Position numbers and translations under genes: made by a program. Shown piece after piece: positions 45,564-53,030 of a stretch of 64,000 nucleotides of DNA. The stretch is from Pannonibacter carbonis (GTDB lineage: Bacteria; Pseudomonadota; Alphaproteobacteria; Rhizobiales; Stappiaceae): contig NZ_PUDR01000004.1 of the NCBI RefSeq assembly GCF_003012935.1, forward strand, positions 1 through 64,000, written 5' to 3'. The notes below the pieces were generated by a model. It made no database searches and was not told where the DNA came from. It saw only the letters and a program-made list of their open reading frames with translations. Within the stretch, counting starts at the first letter, position 1. Every line of letters begins with the position of its first letter.

Positions 45564-47255
45564 TCAGATGCCGGTCACGGTGACCGATGTATTGGGTTTC
45601 AGCTGCACGGTGCCGATCTTGCGCACGTGGGTTTCGATCACGTCCCAGATCTGCGGCCCTTCCGTGCCTTCGTTGACACTCGCCCAGCCGGCCACCGTGT
45701 AGGTCTTGCCCGCTTCGATGGCCTCGCCGCTGTCCGCAAGAGCAATGCTGGAGATGCGTTCGCCAATCGGCTTCGACACGTCGACCGCATAGGCAAGCCC
45801 GCCCACTCGAACCATGTCGCCGCCCTGCTGGTAATAGGGATCCGGATTGAAGATGTTGTCGGCGACATCCTCCAGGATCGTCTTGATCGTCTCGCCAGAC
45901 ATCTCTGTGCGGTAGCAGGCGCCATAGGTCATCGAGGTGACGTTGTGGATGTCCTCACGCGTGATGGCGTCGCCCGGCAGCAGCGTTGTGCCCCAGCGTA
46001 CGCCAGGCGACATGGCGATCTGCGCGTCCCGCTCGGAGCGGATGGCATCGCAGATCAGGTCGTCCCAGGTGCCGTTGAAGTTGCCGCGCCGGTACAGAAG
46101 GCTGTCTGTGGTGCCGATTTTCTCTTCCAGCTGCGCCTTGAAGGGCTCGCGCTCCTTGTCGATCAGGGCCGCCATGTCGGCATCCGGCTTGATGACATCG
46201 GAGAAGATCGGGATGAGCTTGTGGCGGTATCCCATCATGCGGCCGTCGCGCACGTCGAGGTCGATGCGGGAGACGAACTTGCCGTTCGATCCCGAGGCGA
46301 TCAGGATTGTTTCACCGATCAGGACCGGCTCCGGCACCGCGTCGTGGGTGTGGCCTGTCAGGACGACATCGATACCCTTGACGCGGCTCGCCATCTTGCG
46401 GTCGACATCGAACCCGTTGTGCGACAAACAGACGACCAGGTCGGCGCCAGCAGCCCGGACCTCGTTGACCACTTCCTGCATGCGCTCCTCGCGGATGCCG
46501 AAGGAGTATTCCGGGAACATCCATCTCGGATTGGCAATCGGCATGTATGGGAAAGCTTGCCCGATGACGGCCACCGTCACCCCGCCGCGTTCAAAGATCT
46601 TGTAGGGCTCGAACGCCGGTTCATCCCACTCGACATCAAAGATGTTCGCGCCGAGGAACGGGAACGGCAGCGTTTCGACGATTTCCTTCACCCGGTCGGT
46701 GCCGTAGGTCCATTCCCAGTGGCTGGTCATGGCCTCAACGCCCAGCGCGTTCATGACATTGACCATGTCCTGGCCCTTGGTCAGGAAGCTGGTCATGGAC
46801 CCGTGCCAGGTATCGCCGCCGTCCAGCAGCAGGGAGTCCGGACGCGCGGCGCGGATGGATTTCACGACCGTCGCAACCCGGTCCATGCCGCCCATGCGCC
46901 CATAGCTGCGGGCCAGGGCGACATAGTCGTCATAGGTCAGCGCGTAGGCATCGGCTGACCCTTTTGAGATGCCGAACTTCGACAGGAAGTCCGTTCCAGT
47001 CAGATGCGGCACGACGCCCTTTGCCTCACCGACACCGATGTTGATCTCCGGTTCGCGGAACCAGATCGGCTTGAGCTGGGCATGGATGTCGGTGACGTGG
47101 ATCAGAGTCACATTGCCGAAGTCATCGAAACGCAGGAGATCGTCCTGTGTCAGCGTCTGTTGCGCAGCAAGACGCGACCAGGAACCAAAGGCGTCGGTTC
47201 CCGTGATCGCAGCGAGGGCCATGGAGGCCTGCAGGAATTCTCGGCGGGTGATCAT
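45564..47255 (-). CDS. soxB: SoxB, thiosulfohydrolase
   Basis: 563 residues, Tat signal MITRREFLQASMALAA. Metallophosphatase-type domain: HVTDIHAQLKP (D, H), LLDGGDTWHGS (GGD), SHWEWTYG (SoxB-type replacement of GNHE), CLSHNGFDVD and LTGHTHD. A 5'-nucleotidase C-terminal domain follows (GDAITREDIHNVTSM). SoxB is dimanganese-dependent and hydrolyses the terminal sulfonate from SoxY-bound S-thiosulfonate to release sulfate. ATG 47255 has GGAG upstream. A 120-base gap with a hairpin separates it from soxA. Confidence 0.95.
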   Translation of the reverse strand: MITRREFLQASMALAAITGTDAFGSWSRLAAQQTLTQDDLLRFDDFGNVTLIHVTDIHAQLKPIWFREPEINIGVGEAKGVVPHLTGTDFLSKFGISKGSADAYALTYDDYVALARSYGRMGGMDRVATVVKSIRAARPDSLLLDGGDTWHGSMTSFLTKGQDMVNVMNALGVEAMTSHWEWTYGTDRVKEIVETLPFPFLGANIFDVEWDEPAFEPYKIFERGGVTVAVIGQAFPYMPIANPRWMFPEYSFGIREERMQEVVNEVRAAGADLVVCLSHNGFDVDRKMASRVKGIDVVLTGHTHDAVPEPVLIGETILIASGSNGKFVSRIDLDVRDGRMMGYRHKLIPIFSDVIKPDADMAALIDKEREPFKAQLEEKIGTTDSLLYRRGNFNGTWDDLICDAIRSERDAQIAMSPGVRWGTTLLPGDAITREDIHNVTSMTYGACYRTEMSGETIKTILEDVADNIFNPDPYYQQGGDMVRVGGLAYAVDVSKPIGERISSIALADSGEAIEAGKTYTVAGWASVNEGTEGPQIWDVIETHVRKIGTVQLKPNTSVTVTGI

Positions 47256-47344
47256 CCCGATCTCCAGGTTTGCGGGCAAGGCGATACCATCGCGCCGCAG
47301 CGCGTGAGCAGGCTCCCGCATTAATCAGTGTGGTATGGTTGCGA

Positions 47345-47368
47345 TGGCTGCCGCTAACATGGCAGCCA
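47345..47368 (-). other. Intercistronic hairpin between soxA and soxB
   Basis: TGGCTGCC (47345-47352) and GGCAGCCA (47361-47368) form an 8-bp perfect stem with an 8-nt loop, 8 bases after the soxA stop on the minus strand. No T-run follows in the direction of transcription, so it is more likely an mRNA processing or stability element than a strong terminator. Confidence 0.5.
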
Positions 47369-47375
47369 CGCTGTC

Positions 47376-48245
47376 TTAGTGGCGGACCGAAACGCCTTCG
47401 ACCGAGAGCCCGTTGCCGCGCGAGGCGACATAGAGCTCGAGAGCCTTGAACTCGTCAGACCCAGCCTTGAAGGTCTCGGCCCTTGTATCCCTGACGCAAC
47501 CGACAAAGCGCTGCTGGGCACTCAGCATGCCAGCATCCTTCAGACGATAGGTCGGAAACCCGTTGACCTGCCCCTGAGACAAGTGGTCGGCGCGGATCAT
47601 CCGTCCATAGTTGTCTTCGTGGCAGTTCGCACAGGACATCTCAAGCTGACCATAGCGGGTGTAGTAGATTTCCTTGCCCTTTTCCCAGAACGACTGGGCC
47701 AGCCCATCGATCGCAATGTTGACGACATGGCCTCGGGACTGCATCGAGATGAGGCTGAGCATGTCCTTCATCTTGTCCGACGTCATGCCCCAGGCTTCAA
47801 GGCCCATGCGCTCTGTCACGCAGCCATTGATGTAGTCCTCGACCAGCATCAGCTTCCCGGACTTCTCGTCAACCCGCGGCGTCACGGCGCGCAGACCTGC
47901 CATGGACTCCGGCCCCTGGTGACAGCCAGCACAAGACTCGCCGTTCTTGCCCATGGCCTGGTTCCAGGCATCCGTCCCACGGTCGACGAAGACCATGGCC
48001 GGGTTGTCGAAATCGTCCTTCTGGAGATCGCGGGTTTCGGTTTCGCGGAAAAGCCACCCGGAATAGATAGTATCCACCGAACCCTTGAGATGCTCAGGGG
48101 CTGGAGCCGTCGTAACGAACTCCATGACGCCCTCCTCCGTCTCGACGGTCAGTTTGTCATCGACAGGATCTGCCAGCGCGGTGCCGAGGACTGTAAGCCC
48201 AAGGACGGCCGTCGCGGCCAGTACAGTGATCTTGCGCGGCTGCAT
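47376..48245 (-). CDS. soxA: SoxA, diheme c-type cytochrome of the SoxAX complex
   Basis: 289 residues with signal peptide MQPRKITVLAATAVLGLTVLG. Two heme sites, CAGCHQGPE (near 105) and CANCHEDNYG (near 210), make this the diheme form. The active-site Cys lies in RFVGCVRDTRAE, the position that carries the ligating cysteine persulfide in SoxAX. With SoxX it conjugates thiosulfate to the SoxY carrier cysteine in the periplasm. Starts 35 bases after soxZ. Confidence 0.94.
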   Translation of the reverse strand: MQPRKITVLAATAVLGLTVLGTALADPVDDKLTVETEEGVMEFVTTAPAPEHLKGSVDTIYSGWLFRETETRDLQKDDFDNPAMVFVDRGTDAWNQAMGKNGESCAGCHQGPESMAGLRAVTPRVDEKSGKLMLVEDYINGCVTERMGLEAWGMTSDKMKDMLSLISMQSRGHVVNIAIDGLAQSFWEKGKEIYYTRYGQLEMSCANCHEDNYGRMIRADHLSQGQVNGFPTYRLKDAGMLSAQQRFVGCVRDTRAETFKAGSDEFKALELYVASRGNGLSVEGVSVRH

Positions 48246-48280
48246 AAGCTCTCCTCCCAGAGTTCTGTGGCGCGTCGCGA

Positions 48281-48610
48281 TCAGGCGATGGCGATCGGCT
48301 TCACGTCCTCGTAGACCGCACCGTCATCATCATACCAGGTGAACTTGAACTCACCGGCTGCCGCAACCTTGGCGTCAAACTCGAAATAGGGGTTGGTCGA
48401 TACTGCCGGCTCGATTGTCACATCGACGATGTTCTCGCCGTTCAGATCGCAAGTAAACCGGTTGATGATGGACCGCGGGATGAGCTTGCCATCCTTGTCC
48501 TTGCGCTGGCCGGATTCCATGGTGTGACTGATCAGTGCCTTGATCGTGACCACTTCGCCAGCGTTGGCCGACTTCGGAACCTTCACGCGGGGCTTTGCAT
48601 CTTTTGCCAT
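48281..48610 (-). CDS. soxZ: SoxZ, sulfur carrier scaffold
   Basis: 109 residues, no signal peptide (exported with SoxY). Immunoglobulin-like beta fold: KPRVKVPKSANAGEVVTIKALISHTMESG, FTCDLNGENIVDVTIEPAVSTNPYFEF and FTWYDDDGAVYE are characteristic SoxZ segments. Start at 48610 (MAKDAKPRVKV) rather than 48637, which would overlap soxY by more. Forms the SoxYZ heterodimer. Confidence 0.95.
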   Translation of the reverse strand: MAKDAKPRVKVPKSANAGEVVTIKALISHTMESGQRKDKDGKLIPRSIINRFTCDLNGENIVDVTIEPAVSTNPYFEFDAKVAAAGEFKFTWYDDDGAVYEDVKPIAIA

Positions 48611-48626
48611 CTTGCTTCTCCTTGCG

Positions 48627-49046
48627 TCAGCCGCCACAGCCGCCGATGGTGACCTTTACCGTTGCCTGTGCCTGCCGGACCGAGCCATCCGCCATCTTGG
48701 CCAGAGCGATGACATCCTGCGTCTTTGCCAGCCGGATGCGCGTGGCGGCCCGATGCGAACCGGCGGCGGGGCCAAACTTGAAGGTTGCAACTGAAGGCTC
48801 GGGGTTCCCGGCAGCCAGGAGCATCACGGCAACAGCACCCGGGGCGTCGAACTCGATCGGCACGGTGTTGCCGTTTTCCGCAATCTCGGGTGCCGTCAGC
48901 GTAATGCCGCCGGTCTGTGGAGCGACGCCACCGGCGAAAGCTGCCGCTAGTTCCTCAGCGTTGGCTGCCAGAGCTGCGCCGGGCAGCGCAATTACCACCA
49001 GCCCACCGAGCCCGAACAAGAGTGCGTCACGTCTTGAGAGTTCCAT
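48627..49046 (-). CDS. soxY: SoxY, sulfur carrier protein
   Basis: 139 residues. Tat signal ELSRRDALLFGLGGLVV, then the SoxY domain ending in VKVTIGGCGG, the flexible GGCGG tail whose cysteine carries the sulfur intermediates. Three in-frame ATGs are close together (49058, 49052, 49046); GGAG spacing favours 49046. Passed between SoxAX, SoxB and SoxCD in the periplasm. Confidence 0.95.
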   Translation of the reverse strand: MELSRRDALLFGLGGLVVIALPGAALAANAEELAAAFAGGVAPQTGGITLTAPEIAENGNTVPIEFDAPGAVAVMLLAAGNPEPSVATFKFGPAAGSHRAATRIRLAKTQDVIALAKMADGSVRQAQATVKVTIGGCGG

Positions 49047-49074
49047 CTTCATCTCCATGCGACCAGGCAGAGCC

Positions 49075-49548
49075 TCAGTCCTTCAGAGTCATCAGGTAGG
49101 CGACGACATCTTCGATTTGTTGCGCCGTCAGGACTGGCGGCAACTCGCCACTAGCGGCCTTGCCAGAATAGCCGTCACCCGGGCGAATGAAGCCGTCGGT
49201 CTTGTAGAAGGCAGGCATGAAGCTGCCCTCGAAGGTCATTTTGGCGTTGGCGACGATCCCGCGCAGTTCCGGCTCGGAGTAGCGGTCCGCAACGCCGTCC
49301 AGCGGGGGAGCAATTGTGCCTGGAAACTGCACATCGGGCAGGGCCTCGATCATGTGGCAGGCGACACAATTTCCAAGCGCGTTGGTCGTCATGACCTTCA
49401 CGCCGTTCTTTGGATCCCCGGGAACACCCGACAAGGATGTCGCGATCGCGCCCCCGTCGAAGACAAGGTCCTTGGGCGCTGTTTCTGACATGGCAGGCAT
49501 CACCGTGACCATAGTCACCGCTGCCGCCAGCAATAGCCGACGTGTCAT
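49075..49548 (-). CDS. soxX: SoxX, monoheme c-type cytochrome
   Basis: 157 residues, signal peptide MTRRLLLAAAVTMVTVMPAMS. One heme site CVACH in NALGNCVACHMIEALP, and a Met candidate ligand in SFMPAFYKTDGF. The SoxX core ends with LTAQQIEDVVAYLMTLKD. First gene of the structural soxXYZABCDEF run, and its 128-base upstream gap holds a candidate regulator site. Confidence 0.94.
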   Translation of the reverse strand: MTRRLLLAAAVTMVTVMPAMSETAPKDLVFDGGAIATSLSGVPGDPKNGVKVMTTNALGNCVACHMIEALPDVQFPGTIAPPLDGVADRYSEPELRGIVANAKMTFEGSFMPAFYKTDGFIRPGDGYSGKAASGELPPVLTAQQIEDVVAYLMTLKD

Positions 49549-49605
49549 GCTCTCCTCCCAGAGTGCTTCCTCATCGCAACGATAGACCCAATTTCATCCT
49601 TCATG

Positions 49606-49622
49606 CAATATAAGAATATGTA
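49606..49622. promoter_or_regulatory. Candidate SoxR-type operator upstream of soxX
   Basis: In an AT-rich gap between soxW and soxX. Read on the minus strand the site contains ATATTCTTATAT, which shares the core ATATTCYTATRT with the soxV-soxS gap (51029-51050). Two copies of one motif at exactly the two sox intergenic regions known to be SoxR targets in other alphaproteobacteria support a regulatory role. Sequence similarity only. Confidence 0.45.
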
Positions 49623-49676
49623 TTTTTGAATATTTTAATTTATGAGTACAATCAGAGACTTATCATCCCGTCGCCG

Positions 49677-50237
49677 TTAGGGCTGGCTGTTGACCCGGCT
49701 GGCGAGAAACTTCTGGAAGTGTTCGCCATTCTCGTAGCCATGGTCTCTGACCCAGGTCAGCAGTGCTTCGGTCGTGCCCTTTCCGAAAGCACCGGGCATC
49801 TGGGCAACTGCAGCCTTGCTAACGGAGATACCGGGCTCGACCTGTTCCGGCAGGAAGACCAATGTCGGCGTGAACATCACGCCCCAGCGGGTGACCATGG
49901 CCTTTTCCGGCAACACCGTTCCATCCAGATCAGTGACTTCGACATCACCGAAGAGATTGATCTGAACGACGAAATAATGGTCCCGGATCAACCGGTCGAT
50001 GGTCGGGTCAACCAGCACCTCCTCATGCATCTTGGTGCAATAAATGCAGCCCCGCTGCTCAATCATGATCAGCAGGCGCTTGGATTGCGCGGTGGCTTCC
50101 GCAAGGTCTTCGCGCAGATCCTTGAAGGTCTCGCGCAGCCAGTCCGGCTTATGCAGGCCGTCATCCCCCAATTGTGCCGCGGCACTTGAAAGGCCACTGA
50201 ACAGGATGGCTGCAATCACGATCAGAATGCGTCTCAT
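49677..50237 (-). CDS. soxW: SoxW, periplasmic thioredoxin
   Basis: 186 residues, signal peptide MRRILIVIAAILFSGLSSAAAQ. The redox motif GCIYC appears near residue 65 in a thioredoxin-like fold (RLLIMIEQ, FTPTLVFLPE with the cis-Pro). Partner of the membrane electron conduit SoxV encoded 15 bases upstream; proposed to keep SoxY reduced. Confidence 0.88.
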   Translation of the reverse strand: MRRILIVIAAILFSGLSSAAAQLGDDGLHKPDWLRETFKDLREDLAEATAQSKRLLIMIEQRGCIYCTKMHEEVLVDPTIDRLIRDHYFVVQINLFGDVEVTDLDGTVLPEKAMVTRWGVMFTPTLVFLPEQVEPGISVSKAAVAQMPGAFGKGTTEALLTWVRDHGYENGEHFQKFLASRVNSQP

Positions 50238-50252
50238 GATGTCTCCCCTTGG

Positions 50253-50990
50253 TCAAAGAACGGTCGCGGACCAATCAAAATTCTGGATCATCCATTCAGC
50301 AATGAGGTTGACCGAATTGGTTGCAATCAGGAGGCCGAAGATGATCAGCATCACACCCATGACCTTCTCGATATGGCGCATGGCCTGCCGGTGACGGCTG
50401 AAGAAGCCCAGGAACGGTCCGGCGAACATGGCCGCGATCACGAAGGGAAACGTCATGGCAATGCCATAGACCAGAAGCAGGGCGCCGCCACGCCAGACTT
50501 CGCCCATGCCGCTTGCGACAAACAGGATTGCCGCGAGAGCCGGGCCGACACAGGGCGTCCAGCCAAAACCGAAGGCGAGCCCCAGCACATAGGAACCGGC
50601 CAGGGACGTCGCCGCCGCGTTACTTTGCACCCTGGCCTCGCGGTACAGCAATCCGATCCGCAGCACGCCGAGAAAGTGCAGGCCAAACAGGACGAGCACA
50701 GCCCCGGCAACCCAGCTCAGAACCTCTTTCCACTGCAGAAAAAGCCCGCCCAGGGCCGTCGCCCCCATGCCGAGCAGGACAAAGATCGTGGTGACACCGA
50801 AGGCAAACGCAATCGCCTGGACGACAAGCCGGTGGCGCGCGCCCCTTCTCACTTCCCCATCGCCTGCAATCTCGTTGATCGACTGCCCGGCCATGTAGGA
50901 CAGGTAGAAAGGCACCATCGGCAGGACACAGGGAGACAGGAACGACAGGAGGCCAGCCAGCGCCGCGCCTCCAAAGCTGACTTCAAGCAT
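50253..50990 (-). CDS. soxV: SoxV, CcdA/DsbD-type thiol electron transporter
   Basis: 245 residues with six helices. The two functional cysteines are in FLSPCVLPMVP near residue 20 and GWTPCVGPAL near residue 145, the CcdA signature. Carries reducing equivalents from cytoplasmic thioredoxin to periplasmic SoxW. First gene of the leftward sox operon, divergent from soxS with a palindrome in between. Confidence 0.92.
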   Translation of the reverse strand: MLEVSFGGAALAGLLSFLSPCVLPMVPFYLSYMAGQSINEIAGDGEVRRGARHRLVVQAIAFAFGVTTIFVLLGMGATALGGLFLQWKEVLSWVAGAVLVLFGLHFLGVLRIGLLYREARVQSNAAATSLAGSYVLGLAFGFGWTPCVGPALAAILFVASGMGEVWRGGALLLVYGIAMTFPFVIAAMFAGPFLGFFSRHRQAMRHIEKVMGVMLIIFGLLIATNSVNLIAEWMIQNFDWSATVL

Positions 50991-51028
50991 CCGCTCCTCC
51001 CTGAGCTCGCTTGCGCCTTTTATTTTAA

Positions 51029-51050
51029 TACATTAGGATATTCCTATGTA
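51029..51050. promoter_or_regulatory. Candidate SoxR-type operator in the soxV-soxS gap
   Basis: An imperfect palindrome: outer arms TACAT and ATGTA flank the exact repeat AGGA-N3-TCCT. It contains ATATTCCTATGT, matching the soxX upstream site. It lies 39 bases before soxV and 18 bases before soxS, inside an AT-rich divergent promoter region. ArsR-type repressors bind such AT-rich palindromes. Confidence 0.5.
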
Positions 51051-51067
51051 AATATAGGCCTGTCAAC

Positions 51068-51424
51068 ATGATCCGCCTGCTTCTCAGTCTCCTCCTCCTT
51101 GTCGGCCTTCTGCGCCCTGCGCTGGCCAATGGCCTGGAACTGCTGATGTTTGAGCAGCCAGGCTGCGTTTACTGCCTGCGCTGGCACGAGGAGATCGGAC
51201 CGAAATTCGCACTCACCGACGAGGGCAAGGCGGCGCCGCTGCGCCTCCTGCAACTGCGGTCTCCCCTGCCTGAGGATATTCACCTCGTCTCGCGAGCAGC
51301 CTTTACCCCGACCTTTGTTCTCCTCCGCAACGGGCGGGAGATGGGACGGATCGAAGGATACCCTGGCGAAGATTTCTTTTGGCCGATGCTGGCAGAACTG
51401 ATCGAAAAGGCGAAGGTGCCCTAA
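51068..51424 (+). CDS. soxS: SoxS, periplasmic thioredoxin-like protein
   Basis: 118 residues, hydrophobic signal MIRLLLSLLLLVGLLRPALA. Redox motif GCVYC near residue 33, then FTPTFVLLRNGREMGRIEGYPGEDFFW. SoxS in Paracoccus reactivates the SoxYZ carrier by thiol-disulfide exchange. Here it is on the opposite strand from soxV and precedes soxR. Confidence 0.88.
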   Translation: MIRLLLSLLLLVGLLRPALANGLELLMFEQPGCVYCLRWHEEIGPKFALTDEGKAAPLRLLQLRSPLPEDIHLVSRAAFTPTFVLLRNGREMGRIEGYPGEDFFWPMLAELIEKAKVP

Positions 51425-51538
51425 CGCGAGTGGCCGGAAAGCCCTGCAAAACAAACTTCAACAGGGAAACTGCGGGGTTTGCGTTGCAGGTGCGAAGCTG
51501 ACGTTTTATCTAGGGCGCTCAAGCATCGGGGTCGCCAC

Positions 51539-51880
51539 GTGTCCGCAATCGAGGAAAACATTGATGGCCGGTCACCATCATCCGAACTTTCCGGACTGGT
51601 CGAGCAGTCGAACGAGGCTGCTGCCTTTCTAAAGGCGATGGGTCACGATGGGCGCCTGACCATACTCGCCCATCTTTCCAGTGGCCCCAAGAGTGTCACC
51701 GAGCTTGAAAACCTGCTCTCATCGCGTCAGGCTGTCGTCAGCCAGCAACTCGCACGCCTCAGGCTCGAGGGAATGGTGAGCGCACGGCGCGATGGACAAA
51801 CGATCTACTATTCGCTGCTGGACCCTCGAGTCAGCCCGATGATCGAAGTCCTTGCGAGACTGTTCGGCAGGCAGGCCTGA
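51539..51880 (+). CDS. soxR: SoxR, ArsR-family repressor lacking sensor cysteines
   Basis: 113 residues from the GTG at 51539; a TTG at 51479 would add 20 residues beginning MRCRCE. Winged helix: AAAFLKAMGHDGRLTILAHL, KSVTELENLLSSRQAVVSQQLARLRLEGMVSARRDGQTIYYSLLD in pieces match SoxR/SqrR/BigR relatives. Sensors of this group use two cysteines, one in the RLxILC helix and one in the last helix; here the first is Ala (TILAHL) and the end reads LARLFGRQA, so the core has no Cys at all. Position between soxS and soxT supports the SoxR call. Confidence 0.85.
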   Translation: MSAIEENIDGRSPSSELSGLVEQSNEAAAFLKAMGHDGRLTILAHLSSGPKSVTELENLLSSRQAVVSQQLARLRLEGMVSARRDGQTIYYSLLDPRVSPMIEVLARLFGRQA

Positions 51881-51941
51881 GATCTGCCGCGGAACTGGTC
51901 GCCGACTGGGCCGATGCGCGACTAGACGGGAGGAGAACACT

Positions 51942-52988
51942 ATGGATGCCATGCCCTATGGCCTCCTCGCAGCTTTGATTGGCCTTGCCGGTGGAACCGT
52001 GCTGGGACTGGCCGGGCGGCTCGGAAATTTTTGTACGGTTTCTGCACTCGAGATGGCCGTCTACGGCAAGGACGCGCGCAAGCTTCGGCTGTGGGGCATC
52101 GTGCTGGCGGTGGCCGTTCTGGCGACGCAATTCGGCGCGCTGGCCGGCTATGTCCATCTCGATATGACATTCTACCACGAACTGGCCTGGAACCCGGTGG
52201 CATCGATCGTTGGTGGCCTGATGTTCGGTTATGGCATGGCGATGTCCGGCAACTGCGGATTTGGCGCGCTGACCCGCATGGGCGGCGGCGACATCCGCGC
52301 GTTGGTGATCGTGGTGGTTATCGCCATTGCCGCCTATGTGACCCTGTCCGGCCCGCTTGCGCCCCTTCGCATAGCCCTGTTTCCGCAAGAGGACGCCAGC
52401 GGCCCGCAGGGCATCCTGCACGACCTGCAAACCTACGCCGGACTGCCGCCCGCGCTGGTCATTTCCGTCATTGCCTGTGGCCTCGGCTTCTGGGGCCTGT
52501 CCTACAGCCCGCTGCGCCGCGAACCGCACATGCTGTTCTGGGGCGTCGCTGCCGGGCTTGCGGTTGCCGGATGCCTTGCCGGAACGTCCTGGCTTTCTGA
52601 CACCAGTCTTGGCGCAATCGACGTCGAAGGTCCGTCCTTTACCGCACCGGTTGGCAGGGCGCTGTTGTTTCTCATGACATCGACAGCAGGCGGAATTTCC
52701 TTCTCGGTCGGTATCGTTGTTGGTGTGATCCTCGGCGGTTTTATTGGCTCGATGGTGCGGGGCCTGTTCCAGTGGGAGGCGTGTGAAGATCCCCGCGAAC
52801 TGGGCCGCGCCATTGTCGGAGCCATGTTGATGGGCGTCGGCGGTGTTGTCGCCATGGGCTGTTCCGTCGGACAGGGCGTCACGGCCTTTGCCACCCTGTC
52901 CTGGTCCGGGCCTGTCACGCTCTTGGCCATCAGCGCCGGCTGCCTTCTTGGGCTGCGGCAACTGATTGGCGGCTATCAGGTCGAGTGA
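51942..52988 (+). CDS. soxT: SoxT, YeeE/YedE-family sulfur transporter
   Basis: 348 residues with about nine helices. Conserved Cys motifs: RLGNFCTVSALE, MSGNCGFGALTRMGGG and AMGCSVGQGVTA, in two related halves. GGAGG lies 9 bases before the ATG at 51942. It follows soxR with a 61-base gap, probably in the same transcript as soxS and soxR. A second, divergent paralogue sits at 39027-40100 at the other end of the locus. SoxT proteins are proposed to move sulfur species related to Sox regulation or sulfite disposal. Confidence 0.88.
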   Translation: MDAMPYGLLAALIGLAGGTVLGLAGRLGNFCTVSALEMAVYGKDARKLRLWGIVLAVAVLATQFGALAGYVHLDMTFYHELAWNPVASIVGGLMFGYGMAMSGNCGFGALTRMGGGDIRALVIVVVIAIAAYVTLSGPLAPLRIALFPQEDASGPQGILHDLQTYAGLPPALVISVIACGLGFWGLSYSPLRREPHMLFWGVAAGLAVAGCLAGTSWLSDTSLGAIDVEGPSFTAPVGRALLFLMTSTAGGISFSVGIVVGVILGGFIGSMVRGLFQWEACEDPRELGRAIVGAMLMGVGGVVAMGCSVGQGVTAFATLSWSGPVTLLAISAGCLLGLRQLIGGYQVE

Positions 52989-53004
52989 GCCGCTGAAGCA
53001 CCAA

Positions 53005-53030
53005 CCTATCGTTCCGGCCTATCGTTCCGG
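53005..53030. repeat. Tandem 13-bp duplication at the quiC 3' end
   Basis: CCTATCGTTCCGG occurs twice back to back (53005-53017 and 53018-53030). The inner copy contains the quiC stop codon (TAG on the minus strand), so the duplication left the protein unchanged. It fills the short convergent gap to soxT. Confidence 0.9.

Noticed and set aside
47345-47368. Rho-independent terminator after soxA
   Set aside because: Good stem but no T-run on the 3' side in the direction of transcription.
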